A stretch of 64,000 nucleotides of DNA from Halichondria panicea (GCF_963675165.1 NC_087378.1:2527525-2591524), one strand, 5' to 3'. Positions 24,901 through 39,900 are shown, numbered from the stretch's first letter. Program-made: numbers and translations. Notes: generated by a model from the sequence alone, not told the origin.

Positions 24901-27900
24901 TGGAAGAAGGTGGGCACTATACATGTAATAAGTGGCCAGTATTGGTGCAGCATACAGTTTACACTGTACATGCATGATATAAATGTACAGTGTACCTGTG
25001 TACTCAGACATGTGGTAGAGTCAGGCTTCTGTATACTGTTAAGGTCAGTGCTTGAGGCATGTGTACTTGTACTTGTGGCTAGTGTAGTGTACCATTTCCT
25101 TACCCTTGCCTGGTGCTCTATTGTAGTAGTACGTACTACATTATTAGTAAGTATGCACCCAGTCTGTGTCTGTATTAGAGAATCTATTTAAGTATGCACC
25201 CAGTCTGTGTCTGTGTATTAGAGAATCTATTGTGGTTGTGATTTACAGAAGCCCAAGGTCTCCTCTGAAGGCTACACGAGTCTGTACGATGCTACCGAGG
25301 CCTGGATTAAAGCAAAGACTGAACAATCCAAGGCCAGAGAGTTTCCCAACACTGTGGAGGAGATGAGAGCAGCCTTGGAGAGCTTTGAGAGCTCTGTCCT
25401 CAAGGAGATGCCGGGCAAGAAGCGTGACGTATCTACTCTGTCGGAACTAAACGACAAGCTCAAGGGACAGAAGAAGATTAACTTACCCCCAGAGTATGAG
25501 TACTCTAAACTAGCAGAGGTAGGTATGCTCAATACTACATACAGTACATGTACGTATGTGTACCCTTTTGTATGGTACTTACATACATGTACCAGCATAC
25601 ATTATGCAGCAAATTTATTTGAAACTAGCTAAATTCGGTCATGAGTTATTTCACATACTGTGTTCGTACCCTTGATGTTTCCTTTCGGTTCATCTGAAGT
25701 TACACTGTGTCACAACTTCTTACAATCATGCATACGTACGTACACACAGTCGTGGTCAGATCTACAGAGTGAGTCTGCAGACTGCAAGAGAGCCATGGAA
25801 GAGGAGCTGAAGCGACTAGAAGGCCTCGAGAGTCTGGCGAACCAGATAGTCTCTGAGTGCACCAAAGTAGAGTCTGGTGTCAATGATTTCGAGGCTAAAC
25901 TGAGTGATTTTGAAGAGAACAGCATGTCTATGACTCCCGAGGAGGCAGCCAGTGTGTCGGAGGAGATCAGGGGACAGCTGGAGACTCTGCAAGAAGGGCT
26001 GAGTCAGCAGGCTCCCCTTGTAGAGCAACTGAAGGAGGGCAACTATCACAGCAGCGAGGAGGTGGACAAGAGGTGTGCATGGTTATTGGCACTTATTTAC
26101 AGTGCATGTATAGGTGTATGGGGAATCTGTGTGACTTTGGCAATGATGATTAAAAACAAATATTTCTGTTTCTGCCTCGGGGCCTATCTGGTGTATTTGT
26201 CTATGTTTTTTAACGTTCAAAACTATTCTTTACCTGTACAGAGTGAATGCCCTACACTCTCAGCTAGAATCCCTACTCCCCCGTCTGGAGAAAGCCTCAT
26301 CAGTTGTGGGGGAGGTTCAAGTGGTGACCGCCCTTGAGAGCAAGTTGGAGGACCTTGAACTATGGCTGGTCACATCTGGGAAGTTTTCCAACAATCAAAG
26401 TATCCTCGCGCAGATTGAAGACCACAAGGTTGGTGTCATAATATACAGTACATGTAATTTTGAGGGAGTAAAGTTTCTGTTGATTTTAGCTCAACAAATA
26501 GTTCTACAAGTGTGTGTGTGTGTGTGTGCACTGTAGTACATCTAGGACTCAGATATCTCCCTGTACTGTACACTGTTAATGCTCAAAGCAAACAACTGTT
26601 CTTTGTATTGATGATGAAGAGAAACACTTTGTTCCTTGTCGTGTTGCTTTGCTGTGCAGGCATTCCAACACGAGCAGTTGTCTGCTGCTCAAGAGAGGGT
26701 GGCCCATGTCAATAGGAGCACCCCTCCCGGACTAGACGACAAAGTCAAAGAGGTCAATCAGCGACTGGAGCACATTGTCAAACAGACTAACGACAGGTAC
26801 ACAGTACACTGAAGCTTATGTACATGTACATGTACATAGAATGTACATTTTACTTGAACATACATGTATGTGTAAAGTCGGCAATGAGGGCACCCCACCC
26901 ACCTCCACACACTCACCCTTTTAACCCTGACTACTTACAGTATGCATATGTACAGGTACATGTACATGTATACACATACTTGTATCTTCCAGGCCCCCTT
27001 TTTTCGTGAAGAGATGATTTCTGATTTGTTTCTGTACAATTCTACACAGGATTGCCAAAATACACTTTAGCTTGTAACATGTACATTGTACACTCACTGA
27101 CAGCCCCCCTTCCCCACAGGCTTGATGGTTTAGAGCCCATCATTCAGACAATACGGGAGTTTGACCTCCTAATTGGACCCCTGGAGAACTGGTGTACCAT
27201 AACCTCTGAGAAGTACGACCAGCTGCAGCCGCTTGCGCTGACCGTGGAGGTGTTGCAGAAACAGAAAGAGGAGGTGGCGGAGATACGACAGGAGATAGAC
27301 AGGCAAAAAGAGGGCGTGGAGAAAGCACAGGACGTCGCAGAGCAGTTCTTCAACGACACTGAGGTCAGTTTGAGTGCTAGCATATTAATACAGACACGGA
27401 CAGAGCATTTATACCTATTGTAAAAGTCTTTCACAGCCTCTGTATGATTCGTATAATATACTGTATTTATTATTCATTACAACATTTACATGTACTACAA
27501 ATGACTGTAATTACATGTACATGTATATGTAAACATTACCTGTCTTTTGGTGTATGTACGTGTACCATTACTTTGACAATGCTGTTTGGGTAATGTTTTA
27601 CGTAAACAATGCTGCAGTTAAGAATTTACATGTGTCCCTCTTCTTCAGCCTGTGCAGAGCCTGGCAGACCGATATGCCCGGCGCCTCAAGTCTCGGGAGA
27701 AAGTATCGGAGGTGCTGAGAATTCGAGACAGTGAGGATCTGGAGGAAGCCTCCATCTCGGAGCAGGCTGAGGCTCTACAGGTGAGGACATTCGATTAGCT
27801 TGTTGTACATGTATAGGTCCTTAAGATTATGTGGTAGGTCCTGAGGCACACTGTAGTCTAACGTTGGAATGTTTTAGCAAACTTTCTCAGAAAAATAGTG

Positions 27901-30900
27901 TGCTTCAACTCTTGCCTACATGTATCGATCATGCATGCACTGCAGTAGCAGGTAGTTTGTTGGTCGTGCTGTAGTTTTGCAAAAAATTGCCTAAAAATTG
28001 GAAATTAAATTATCTGGTTCAAACACTTACACTTGAACTCACGTGATACAGAACCAGTGGTCGTGGTTGAACAGTCATGCAGATGAACGAGCCCGACAGA
28101 TTGACTATCTCATAGACAAGATCTCCGAATTTGATGATCAGTACATTGCCCTGAGGCAGTTTGTGGACGAGGGCACGCAGCTGTGTGCCACAGAGAAGCC
28201 AGTGGGAGAGACTGCAAGCAGAGTGGAGGAGCAGATGGAGACTTGTCAGGTTTGTGTATGGGGCAGAGTACATCTCCATGTGCATGTACGTACATACAGT
28301 AAATGTAGGTACTTTTGAAATGGTCAAATAGTGTCGCAAAGTTACCCTGGAAATGTACTTTAAAATTTAGTATTGGAACCAATAAATAGATGGAGAGAGT
28401 TATCTTCAGGATCACAGTTATACTGATTTGCTTGCTTACAAGTGCTATACATTATACTGTATAACCATAGTTACAGAGGTAATTTGTAGTATCTATGGCA
28501 TAACTGTTCTACATGTTACATGCCTGTGTGCTTTCAAAACCTGTCATGATTATCTTTTACTAAGTATCTGACTCCTCCTCCCAGGAATTCCGAGCTAAGA
28601 TGTCAGCCAAGGAGCCAGTAGAGGAAGCAATGCTAGCATTGGGGAGGGCTATCCTAGCAGAGCCAAACACCACCTCACAAAACGATGCTCTCATGAACAA
28701 ACTAACTTCATTCATAGCAGACTGGTCCTACCTGCAAATGGACTGGCAAAACTGGTATGATGAGTTACATGCCCACTTGCAGACATCGCAGGACCTTTCA
28801 AACCAGTTTGACAAGTTTTTGAGTGGCATGAGTCTTCTTGAGCCTCTCTGCTCCAAACTGTTCCCAGCCAACCTGAGCATGGATTCTCTCCAACAGAAAC
28901 TGCATAGTCTACAAGTACGTGTGCACTATCTCTTATTGCACATGTACACTGTGTACTAAGTATATGCACACTAAGTACATGTATATGCACACTCAAGGCA
29001 AAATTGAATCGCCCTTCACAGTACCTTATTCGATACATGAGACTATACATGGCCTTTATCCAGTTGGATCTGTGCAATTTTTCTCTCTCTCTGTGTATAA
29101 TACATGCACATGTACAATACGTGTAGTATTTATTTCTTCTCTTCCCCTCCAGACCAAATTCGGCAATGAGGTGCTCTCCCCATACCAAGAAAAGCGGGCT
29201 GTGTACGAGGACTTTAGGTCAAAGGTGCAGCTCCTACCCAACAAACAGTTGGCCGAGGAGAGTTTCAGAAAATTTGAAGAGATCGCCAAGTCTATAGAAG
29301 GGTGGGTGCAGACAAAGTAACATTATACATACAATGTATAAGCAATCTTCTCCCCCTTAGGGGGCGACATTTTATGACCCCCCACACAACATTTCTCCCC
29401 CTTAGGGGTAATTGGTCAGCGTGTTTTGGTTGTTGGTGGCATATACAGTGTACGTAGAGCATTTGCTTGTAATCAATGTAGAGCTGGTGGCCTGTAGTAG
29501 ATTCCCTGGTGGTTGACCTTTGGCAATATTGGTGTCTTACATGTAATTCTAATTTGGTGACCCTTGCCAAAACCTGCTACATTGTATATGTAGATGTCAA
29601 TAGTACATTCAATGCGTGTGTGAAGTAAATACACATGTGTATACTGTGAAATTGGTCTATAGCAATGCCTTTAAAGTAGCAGTTTTCTCCGTATGGAGGT
29701 GCTGTAGTGACAGTATTGTAGGACCTCACAATGGCAGTTTTCACTGTAATGATTGTCCCTGTGTAGCCACCGTGATGAGTTGTCTGACGTGGTGAGTGCT
29801 GTAGACGGTTGGTGGGACGAGTTGCAGGGCTGCAGTCAATGGCTGGGGGAAACCCAACACTCACTCTCACAAGACAAGCCACTGGCCAACAGTATGCCTC
29901 TCTTGGAGGACCAGGAGAAGAGCATCAAGGTGGGCCTTTCTTGTTGCGAAATTCTCCATTGATTGTATAGAGCTAGTACCACACACACACACACACACAG
30001 AGTTCCATTACATCATCATGTACATTGCATCGATAAAAATATGCATATTATATTTGTTGATCTAATCGCAAAGGATGAACCCGTTCACATTTTTAACTAG
30101 ATTCTAGTGATTGCATGTTGAGTGATTGGTTCAGTCTCCAAATCTCAGTTGAAATTTGTGTTATACATTTCACTGCCACCAATCTTATTACCCCGCCACC
30201 TGTGTAGAGTGTGTGTGAGGCTGTGGAGGGCCAGCATGATGGGATGGAGAGGATGGTGGTGTGTTTGAGTGAGCTGGCCAGTCACAAGGGCCTTCTACAT
30301 CCAGCACCAGTCACTACACACAGAGACCAGCTCAAGAGTCAGTGGGACACCCTCGGCAATGAGGTGCGTAGGTGTCTAAGAGTGTGCAAATTTCAATCTG
30401 TAAAACTACTTTTTGCTCTTATACACTCGAAAGTGTTTATTAAAAGGGGGGTCTGGTTGTGGTTCATGCTTTCCACCTTTGATCCTTCACTAGATTTCAT
30501 TTGGCTCTATTGCTTATCCTTTATTATGTTGATATCTTGCGTATTTCACTGTACACACGTACTGTACACAGGTCCAAGAAAGGAGTGATCTTTGCTCCAC
30601 TGGCAGAGAGCAGCTCAACTCCTATGCGGATGTCTCGGTGCCCTTTAACTCCTGGCTCAAGCTTGCAGAAGAGAAGGGGAAGGATTTCTCCACATTGCCT
30701 CGGAGCAAGGAGGAGCTACTGAAAAGGCAGGAGGAGGTTAGAGAGTTCCACAGTGATGTTAGTGAGCACGGAGAGGCACTTGATGGGGTTGAGACAAAAG
30801 GTTGCAGCTTTCTCAGCACTGCTAAGGTACGGTGTTTGATTTGTATACACAGGGTATTCATTAAATTATGTACATAGCAATTTATGGGACGTTATGTATT

Positions 30901-33900
30901 GGCCCTTTTGAAGGACGATGTTTTCATTAGGTTTTTAGGTTTGCAATCGATTGCTTAAATGGGCTTTGGGCAATGCTCTCTTGAACTCAATGCTCACTCC
31001 TTGTAGCGTACGTTTGAGCCCATTGTATATCCTCTGTGGCATTCAAAGAATGCTCTGCTTTGTCTAGCTCAGAGGCGTTTATCTTGTAGGTCATTGTTTT
31101 AAGTTGTTTAGGCCTTTGTTGCGAGATTGTTTTGTGCACAAACTGTTCATGTGGGGGACCAACTGTTCATGTGGGGCAGATAGCCTTGGACCTGTTCGCC
31201 TCTTTTTTCGTCGGAGCATACATGTATAATTATTAAACAATAACTGTTTCTTTCCTCTTGTGTGGCTCATGGATGACTAGCCAGCATTGCGAGTCTGTGC
31301 ACTGCACATGCATGTGTATTGTCATCCCCTCAATACATGCATGTGCTATCACTATCACAGGCGTACCAGTCAATTCTCATGAGCTACCGGCAGAGTGTGG
31401 ACAGTGAGGAGGGAGTTAAACAGCCCGAGTGGGTCGTACGTGCTGATGAGGACCCCGTCCACCTTCTGACTATGCCCACTTTCCAGGAGGACCAATATGA
31501 GAACGGCATCAGGGTTGTCAAAGGTCAGGGTGGATATATTTATATCGTAGTCTATACTGGAGGCACATGTTCATGTGCATCATAGTGTATGCATTGTCGA
31601 GTTAATGATACCAAAATGTGAGAATAAATTACTGTAAAGATTTGTGACTGAATCTTTAAGTGTAATGCAGTTTTGTGTGTATTGCCAGTCTGTGTACATG
31701 TGCTAACAGTGACTGACTTTCTCCAGCATACTCTGGTTCGTTACGGAAGCGCTACGATGCCATACAGTGTTCGGTGACTGAGTTCAAAAGTCTTGTGGAT
31801 GAGGCTGTGAGCAGGAGGGCGGAGTTTGATGCCTCCCTAGACGGTATGTTGGAGAGACTAGATGAGATAGAGAGCAAGTGTGCTGAGACAGAGGAGCAGC
31901 CCTTGAGAGTACAAGAGAGGGCGGAGGTTGTCAGGGTGAGTCAACTTGGAGTGAAACAATTGCAGACTTTGAATCGTGTACCGGGTTTTTAATGCAAGAC
32001 TCTTTTGGTTGTGAATTTCTAGTTTTCGTTTTGCATTGGTCACAAACAAAAGACCCGCAAAAGAGAGAGCATGCGCATACAATGTGCTTTATATGGAATT
32101 TGCAATAGTTAGAAAGTCAAACGCAACCATGTTTTGTACAGTGTCATTTGCAATTGATTAACTACGCATTCAAAACCCAGTATATGGCATACAGTACCAG
32201 TTAAAAATATTGTCAATTTGGTAATGCTGTTGGCACAGATTAGACAGCATTCAGCTTAGTCAATGTCTTACTTAGGATTAGGGTTAGGGTTGGCCTATTG
32301 ACCAAACCACATATACTACAAGTGGTTTATTTAGGCACAGGGTTTGCAGAGGAGGTACGACATCCGCGTGTCATCCGCGTGTTTTTAACACGCACATTCT
32401 GAACTTTGACCTAAGAAATGTGTGTCTAAAACGTTTCCTTTGACACGCGGATGTCGTACCTCCTCTGCAGGGTTTGGTAAAAAAAATACAACGTGCAGAG
32501 GAAGGTCACAGGAAGTGTACAACATTATTAAATTGCAAAACTAATGACATTTCGGATGTATACTGCATAATTTTCAAGGGTCAAAATATTTGTGGTTCAG
32601 CAATATTTAGCCATTCGTGGTTTTTATATTCGTGGTAGCTGCTTGCACTGCAGGTAAAGGTAGGTAAGGTCGCTTCATTCGTGGGTAAAATATTCGTGGT
32701 CCAGTGTTAACCACGAATATTTTTCCCCACGAAAATAACCCGCTATACGGTATTATATAGTGTTACGGTACACAGTTATGACATCGGAAACCAGAATAGA
32801 AGACAATAAACATTTTATTTATATATTTTAACTGTAAAGTTACCATAAACACTGTACAGATTTGCAGCATCAGTACAACACTGCATGGTTCTGTTTCTAT
32901 AAGCACTAGTTACAGTACCTTCTCACCCACTCCAGTCATTGGAAGTGGACTGTATGGCACTTGAGCCTCAGCTGCAGACTATTGACTCTCAGTACGACCT
33001 CCTGACAGACCTTGATGAGGCAGGAGGTGTGTGGGAGGGTGAGGACGAGGCACGCATTCGGAAGGAAGGCGCGGAGTCTCAACACAAGGCACTGTTGGAC
33101 AGACTGAGAGGACAGAGGGAGGGTCTCAATGCTGAGCTGTCAGAGTGAGATACATACAAATATTTCTGGGCTGTAGCAATTCACATAAGAATATTGTGTT
33201 TGTTCTGGCAGGATCAAGCAATAGCCTATAAGGTAGAGTACCTAGCCTTAATTGATAACATGGGAAGCTGGTTCTCTATAATTGAGTCAGAGCAATCTTT
33301 GAATCAATACTTATATTTTTGTCGATACTGTGTACTTATATGGCGTTAATCTCAAGTTGTAATGACTGCGTCTTTTCATGCATTACCTATATTCTGTCAT
33401 ACCTACAGTGCTCGAGCATTCCTTGGCTCCTTCGAGAGCTGTCTGACGTGGTTGAGAGAGACAGAGAGGAAGATTCAACGTGATGACCCCCTCAAACTGG
33501 AGGTGCGGGATCTCACCACCGGGCTCACTCATCTCAAGGTAACAATTTCTAGTGCTCATTTGGTAATCAATGTGTTTGTATTGTTTGGGTAATCTGCTTC
33601 TAGATAGTAAAACTCGTGACTTGACTGTACTATCCTAATTGCACCCTTTCCCCTTCCTAAGTACCCCACCCCCCCCTCTCATAGGGAGTGGCAAGTGACA
33701 TTACGGGGCACAAGGCAGCGTATGAGACGCTGTGCTCTAAGTGCCAGGAGCTGATTGAAAGGGAGGTGCAAGACTCGGAGGAAATGCGACATAACCTTGA
33801 TAACATGCAGCAGAGGTGGAACGCTATTCAGGTGTGCTTCTTTAGGAAATTAATTATTTTCACGTAACCTTTTTATGAACTATGATAGAGAAAATAATTA

Positions 33901-36900
33901 ATTTACAATACATATACATAATACATATACATATGTATTGACTCGTTGAGGGATTAAGACTCATAAGAGTCAGTAACACATGTACAATGTCATTTGTGTG
34001 CACTATGTGAAGCAGCTACTATCACAGCTCTCACATTTCTCTCTCAGATTGTAAATGATGACATTGAGGTGATTGAAGAGACAATTCCTAAGCTGGAGAC
34101 CTTCAACCAATCCTACTCCCAGCTGCTCTCTATGACAGAGGACCTCCTAGCAAAGATCACTGCCTGCAGTGTGTCTGCCATCTCCTCTGATGGGCTGGAG
34201 GCCAAAGGTCAAGGATTGCAGGTATTGTGTGAGGTTACACCGCGAGTACCTGTAACTACATGTAGGTTGCTGTTAAGACCGTTACAATAAATGGCAGCTT
34301 CCTGTCAAAGCTACTTTTCATGGCACATGTTTAGCCTCCCACCAAAGGACAGCTAAAAGATAAAATAGTTTATCCCCCAAAAATTTGGAGGTTTCGCTTC
34401 ATCCTTTTGTGGGTGCGCATGTGTACGTACTGTAGGTCGGTCACACATGGTTTTTGAGTACAACACACCAGCGCTATATAGTTGCACCATAGATAGAGTA
34501 GAGAGGGATTGGAAACGGAAGTACCCTCGAAGTACCATCCATGTATCTCCGCGGTTTAATCGAGGCTTACTTTTTAACACGAGGGCTAAACATGAATGAT
34601 TCATGGGAATTGCTTTGCTGTCTGTAAAAAGTCCACGAGCAGTTCTACTGCTAAACATTAACTTTTATCTCATACACTTGAGGCCATTTGGGACACAGGA
34701 CACTATTTAGCCTTAGCTATATCATAGGTACTATAGGAAAACAAACATGAAAAAGCGCTCTGTGTACCTCCAGCTACTTCACGACAATCGATTATATTTT
34801 CTTTGTTTCTAATTGATACCTACTATCAGTGGGCATGTGATTCAGTAATGGGGGTAGCTCTGAGATGTATGCACTGGACACAATAAGTTTCCCGGGCTTT
34901 ATGAAGAGATACACGGATGGTCCCAGAGCCACTACGTAGACTTCATTGTAAAACATCACGTGAATCACTTTCGTTTCCAATCCCTCTCTACTCTATCTAT
35001 GGTTGCACTCACTCTCTTCCACCAACTCATCTACATGTACATTGTACCACAGGAATTGTCTAGTGAGGTGGCCACCTTGAGGACAAGCTTTGAAGATCTC
35101 CTTAAGTCATGTGACCTGTTTGATACGCCATTCGACACTACCAAGGTTGAAGCAGACATCAGCTCTCTCAAGGACAAGATGCACCACTGTGACAAGGTTT
35201 GTTCAATGAACTAACTAACATACACGTATGCGTGTAATTTTTGTGTGTATAACATATACATGTACATGACTTATATATGTGTATAGATGTGTATAGATGT
35301 GGTGTCTGTCATTAATGACTGCAAAGCATCGTTGTAACAAAGGGCTGTAAAGTTTCTACTATACATGTACATTTGCAGATGGTGTCAATTCTCTTATTGC
35401 ATGTACTGTAGGCTAGTGTGTTTTCAGAGTACGTTTACATGTAGGTATTGGTCTGAGCTATGCAGTCAGTATACTTGAATGTACTCTTTCTGACTACTCA
35501 GGGCATAGCCAGCAAGAAAGGTGACCTAAAGACACTTGGAAAGAAGGTTGTTCCAATGGAGGACCTCTTTCAAAAGTTTCGGTCCTGGTTGAAGGAGACA
35601 GGGTCCCAGCTGGCTTCTCTCTCACCACCTTCCATCGAGAACCCCGGCAGGAGCAGACAGATGCAGCAGGCAAAGGTATATGAGACGTACTGATTGCTAT
35701 GTGCATCTTATTTGTTAGTAAATTCATTTTTCCATATGTACATCTATACAATGTACATGCAGCTGGTGCAGTACAGTGCATTTTCATACATGCATGTACA
35801 TGTATATTGTACATGTATATTGCGTAAAGCTCTAAGTGCTACCTGTGTACGTATTGAGTTAACCTATTTGGAGCAAATATTGCCCTGTTACCATGGAATA
35901 CTTATAACAGGTACTGGTAGAGAATGTCGAGACTCACAGAGAGGACCTTGAAGCCGTAGAGGACTCAGTCAGTATATTGTCCCCCCTTCTGGACGAATCA
36001 GACCAGGCAGAGCTCAAGGGACAGCTGGATGCTCTCACTGGAGAGTATGATGCTCTTAAGTTTAGCTGTGAGCTTTATCCTGTGGAGCGATGGTTGGAGG
36101 ACCGCACTCAGCAACTCGGTGACATGGCTCCCACTGGAGTCACTGTTTCTGCTCTACAGGTACGTATGTCCATATAAATTATGGCATGCACGAACAAGTG
36201 CCTTTTATACCACAATTTGCAGAAACAGTCCACTGCCGTCCAGGATCTTCAGAAGTCCATCAGCTCCTACCAGCCTAGACTAGACTCTCTAGCTTCTGCA
36301 GCCACTCAAGCTGACCTCACCAGCCAACAAGATCCGCCTGCCAGCTCAAAGATGGCCCAAGTTACTGCCTGTTTTGATCAACTTAAAGTGCTGTCTGAGG
36401 AGAGATTGAGCTTACTCAGTGGATACTTACCTGAGGTGCAACGCTACGAGTCATCTCGCATTGCTTGGGAGAGTTTGTTGTGTGGATGGGAGGGAACAGC
36501 CGGAGATTTGCCTTTGCCTGGAGCTACACCGGAGTCCATTCAAGACCAGATAGAGAACATTAAGGTTCGTAAACTCTCTTCATTATTGTTATCGGTTGGA
36601 CTAGATGCATATACTTAGATCTTATATTATTTGTGGCAAGCATTGGTCAAATTTTGTAATCTCAGGTCATCAATGCTCTGCACTGCATGTCATAGCTAGC
36701 ATGTGTGAATGATTAAATGTGAATATTCCTTTCCTTGTACAGGCACTACAACTAGCTATCAGTGATCACGAGCCTGAGTTTGTCTCCCTCCAACGCGAGC
36801 TCGTCAACATCTCACAAGGTCCGACTACAGAGCCTGCATTTTATGACCGGCTCTCGAAAGACCTACAGAGCTCGTCGGGAAAAGACGAGCCCAGACCAGG

Positions 36901-39900
36901 CCAGCAGACACAAGAGGAGACATTAAAGGACTATCAGGAGCGGCTGGATGCACTTAAGAGATCTCTGGTTTCTACCGGTGAAGGGTTAGCCTCAAAGTTG
37001 GAGCAGAGTTCCCAGTTCAAGGGTGATATGGCAGGTCTGCTCGACTGGATGGATGGTGTGGTGGGTCGAATGGACGAACTGGTCATACGAGATCCGAAGA
37101 GTTTGCCCATTGAGGAGCAGTGCTCAAAATGCAAGGTATGTTCTTGTAGACGTACTTTTCTTTCTATAGGCTGTATATATAATGTACAGCATGTCCTTTC
37201 TGTTGCCATTTCTCAGAACGGCGATTGGAGCTAACCATAATTATTATAAGGCTGGCCTTTACGTACATGTACAATTGGTCCCCAGTTCGCTGTTAATTTT
37301 CGAGGGTCTAAAATTTCAGGATCTGGCTATTTTTGTGAAATATATATCTATAATTTCATGGGAGCATCAGTCCCACCTTTGTTCTATTTCCCTAGAAATA
37401 CTCTCTGTATGGTATACCTCCCAAAATGTTGTATGCACGTACACAAAAACTATGATTGTACTACTGCAGGAGATGCTGGAAGCCCTCTCCTCTCACCAGA
37501 ACACCAAGGACGGCCTCGTTCCTCTCTTTACTCAGCTAACTTCAGAACTTTCTGACGGCAGTGACGAGACAACACAGCTACAAAACCAGTTAGATCAGCT
37601 CAACACAAAGTGGTCAAACCTGACTGACCAGTTACGCCAATACCAATCCAACCTAGACACTGCCCTGCCCCTAGCCAAGAGCCACGAGGGTGCCATGAGC
37701 AGACTGGTACCGTGGGTTCCCAACACACTGGAGCGACTGGAGAATTTGGGACCTCCCCCCGCTGAGCCCAACCTCGTGGAGCAGCTTAAGACTGAAGTGG
37801 AGGTACTGTATATACAACAACAAAAACTCTGTATGCTATACAGTTGCAATGTAATTTGCGAATTCAGTAGTTTAGCTCATGGGTGACACTTTATCACTAA
37901 CTTGTATCCTAAAGATTCGTCATGTACAATGTGTTCAATTGATGGTTTTCTATTTATACAGAATCTGAAGACTGAATACAACACTCTAGCCCCAGTCTAC
38001 TCCTCATGTGTTGAGGGTGGCCAGTCCCTATCCAGCATGTGCCAGGAGGGGGAACCCAAGAAAGACATGGATACAGGGATTCAAGACCTCAAGGTCCAGT
38101 GGGATCAGCTCAACTCTCAATTTGGAGACATCCTTCAGAAGCTAAATGATGCTCTAGTACAGACCCAAGAGTTCCAGGGCATCGCTAACGGGCTAGACCG
38201 ATGGATGGACACTATGGGGAGCACACTCAGACAGCAGAAACGCATTGCAGCCAGGGTGAAGCTTATCGAGCCACAGGTGGAAGGATTCCGAGTGAGATAT
38301 ATGTATACATGTATATTGAGTAGTGAAAGCTATAGTAATGTATTGGTATACTTTATGGTTACATGTAGTCTGTGCTTAAAATCGGCTTTTGATGATAACA
38401 GTGAAGCATCTCATTATTATGTTTCAAATTGTCCACACACATTTCCTAGCACATCCTCAGTGACATAGCAGCCTATTCTGCCACAGTGGAGCAGGCCAAG
38501 GCTATTGGACGCTCCCTCGTTGATGACAGCAAACCCGAGGAAAGTCAGAAAGTCACTGGGCGTCTAGAGGCACTCACAACTCAGTTCCGACAGCTAGAGT
38601 CCGTGGCTCAGACCAGGATGGCTCGATTAGAGGCTGCCCTCAAGTGTGCAGCTGCTTACGAGAATGAAGGGTCAGAGTTCAACCGATGGCTGGTTGATGC
38701 TGAGGGGAGGTTAGGATCACTAGAGCAGCTGGCTATTGCCTCACAGCCCTTGAAGCAACAGCTAGAGGACGTTAAGGTATTCTTTGATGTTCATACATGT
38801 ACTTTTCTGTTTACCCTGTTCATAATCGTAGTCTTCTCACTGCGTGTATGTTGTAACTTGCACGATTTTTGTGTACATTGTTAAATAGCTAAAGGATATT
38901 TCACTTTAAGATGAGGTTAAGCAATGAGGTGCAATAGATCATGACTACTCCTCTATCCTTGTGCAGTCATTCAGCCAAGATGTGGAGGCCCACACTCCAG
39001 ATATGGGTAGGGTCACCAAGACAGAGGAGGACCTCTTTGACACAGAGCTGCCCACTATACAACTCTGTGAAGAGCACCTATCAAAGGCCAACGAAGAGCG
39101 GAAACTGGTTTTACCAGATTGGCTGGAGCGTCCAGGTGCCCCTGAAGCAGTCGAAGTTGGGGTTGACTTGCGTGACCGGTTTGACGGGTTACAAGCCTCT
39201 TTGAGTGATCGTCTCGACCAGGCCACCCAATGTCTTGCAAGTGTGTTGGCGTATGAGGCCGACTGTGATAAGTTCAGTGAGTGGTTATCCAGAGAGGTGG
39301 AGTCTATTGGGTCTCTACCTGCACCTGCATTCACTGTGGAGGAGCTCAATGACCAACTAGCACAGCTTGAGGTAACTGTGTATGTATGTGCACATTGCAT
39401 TAAAGGATCACCTCAGATCGATTGAATGTTAGGAAATTTTACCACCAAAAGAGCCTTAATTTTAAAATGTGGGCTATCTCGTTCTACATAATTATTTGCA
39501 TCACTCTTTCTTGCAGTGTGTTTAAAAGTAAATGTAGCCTGGGCACACACATGTACATATATACATGAGTGGCTACCTGCTGAATGTCTGGGATAAGCTA
39601 GTCTCTAAGTTTGGCTGTAACTGTTTCTTAGTATGCACGGACATTATTACTGTATTACTTGTGCTATACAGAATATCCAGCGGGACTTCAAGAACCGAGA
39701 AGACTCTCTTGAATCCCTGGATGCTCTCGGCACATCCCTCATAGAGTCGTGTAAGTCTGAGCTCAGTGCCTCCTCTGCCAGGATCAAGCTCTCTGATATT
39801 AATGAGATGTGGGGAGACTCTCTGGCTGCTCTGAACGGCAGGGAGGAGGGACTCAAGAAGGCTCTAGTGTTGGCTCAGACTTATCAGGTATGAGTGCACT

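Larger units (their letters stand above)
21979..24909 (+). other. MACF1: Spectraplakin segment 1: actin-binding CH-CH head (exons 1-6)
   Basis: Exons: 21979-22030, 22560-22621, 23571-23660, 23919-24092, 24258-24370, 24615-24909. The start ATG begins [17 protein letters not shown] and is followed by the family signature [23 protein letters not shown]1 has [19 protein letters not shown] and CH2 has [21 protein letters not shown]. Both are intact, so F-actin binding is expected. The donor of exon 5 opens directly into a G-rich minisatellite. Confidence 0.95.
25249..34221 (+). other. MACF1: Spectraplakin segment 2: proximal spectrin-repeat rod (exons 7-24)
   Basis: Exons: 25249-25518, 25750-26072, 26242-26428, 26660-26796, 27120-27363, 27649-27780, 28052-28249, 28585-28914, 29153-29301, 29767-29929, 30208-30363, 30572-30826, 31361-31523, 31727-31935, 32936-33144, 33409-33538, 33685-33831, 34048-34221. 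Three-helix spectrin-like sequence with the usual Trp anchors. In animals this region includes a plakin domain; I can see only spectrin-type helices and cannot place a plakin boundary. Exon sizes here do not follow repeat boundaries. Confidence 0.9.

Noticed and set aside
32278-32291. Telomere-like TTAGGGTTAGGGTT
   Set aside because: Only two units inside an intron; far too short to indicate an interstitial telomere.
25249-34221. Gene considered as beta-spectrin or dystrophin
   Set aside because: The CH-domain wording and the EF-hand plus GAS2 plus SxIP C-terminus are specific to spectraplakins; there is no PH domain or WW/ZZ module.
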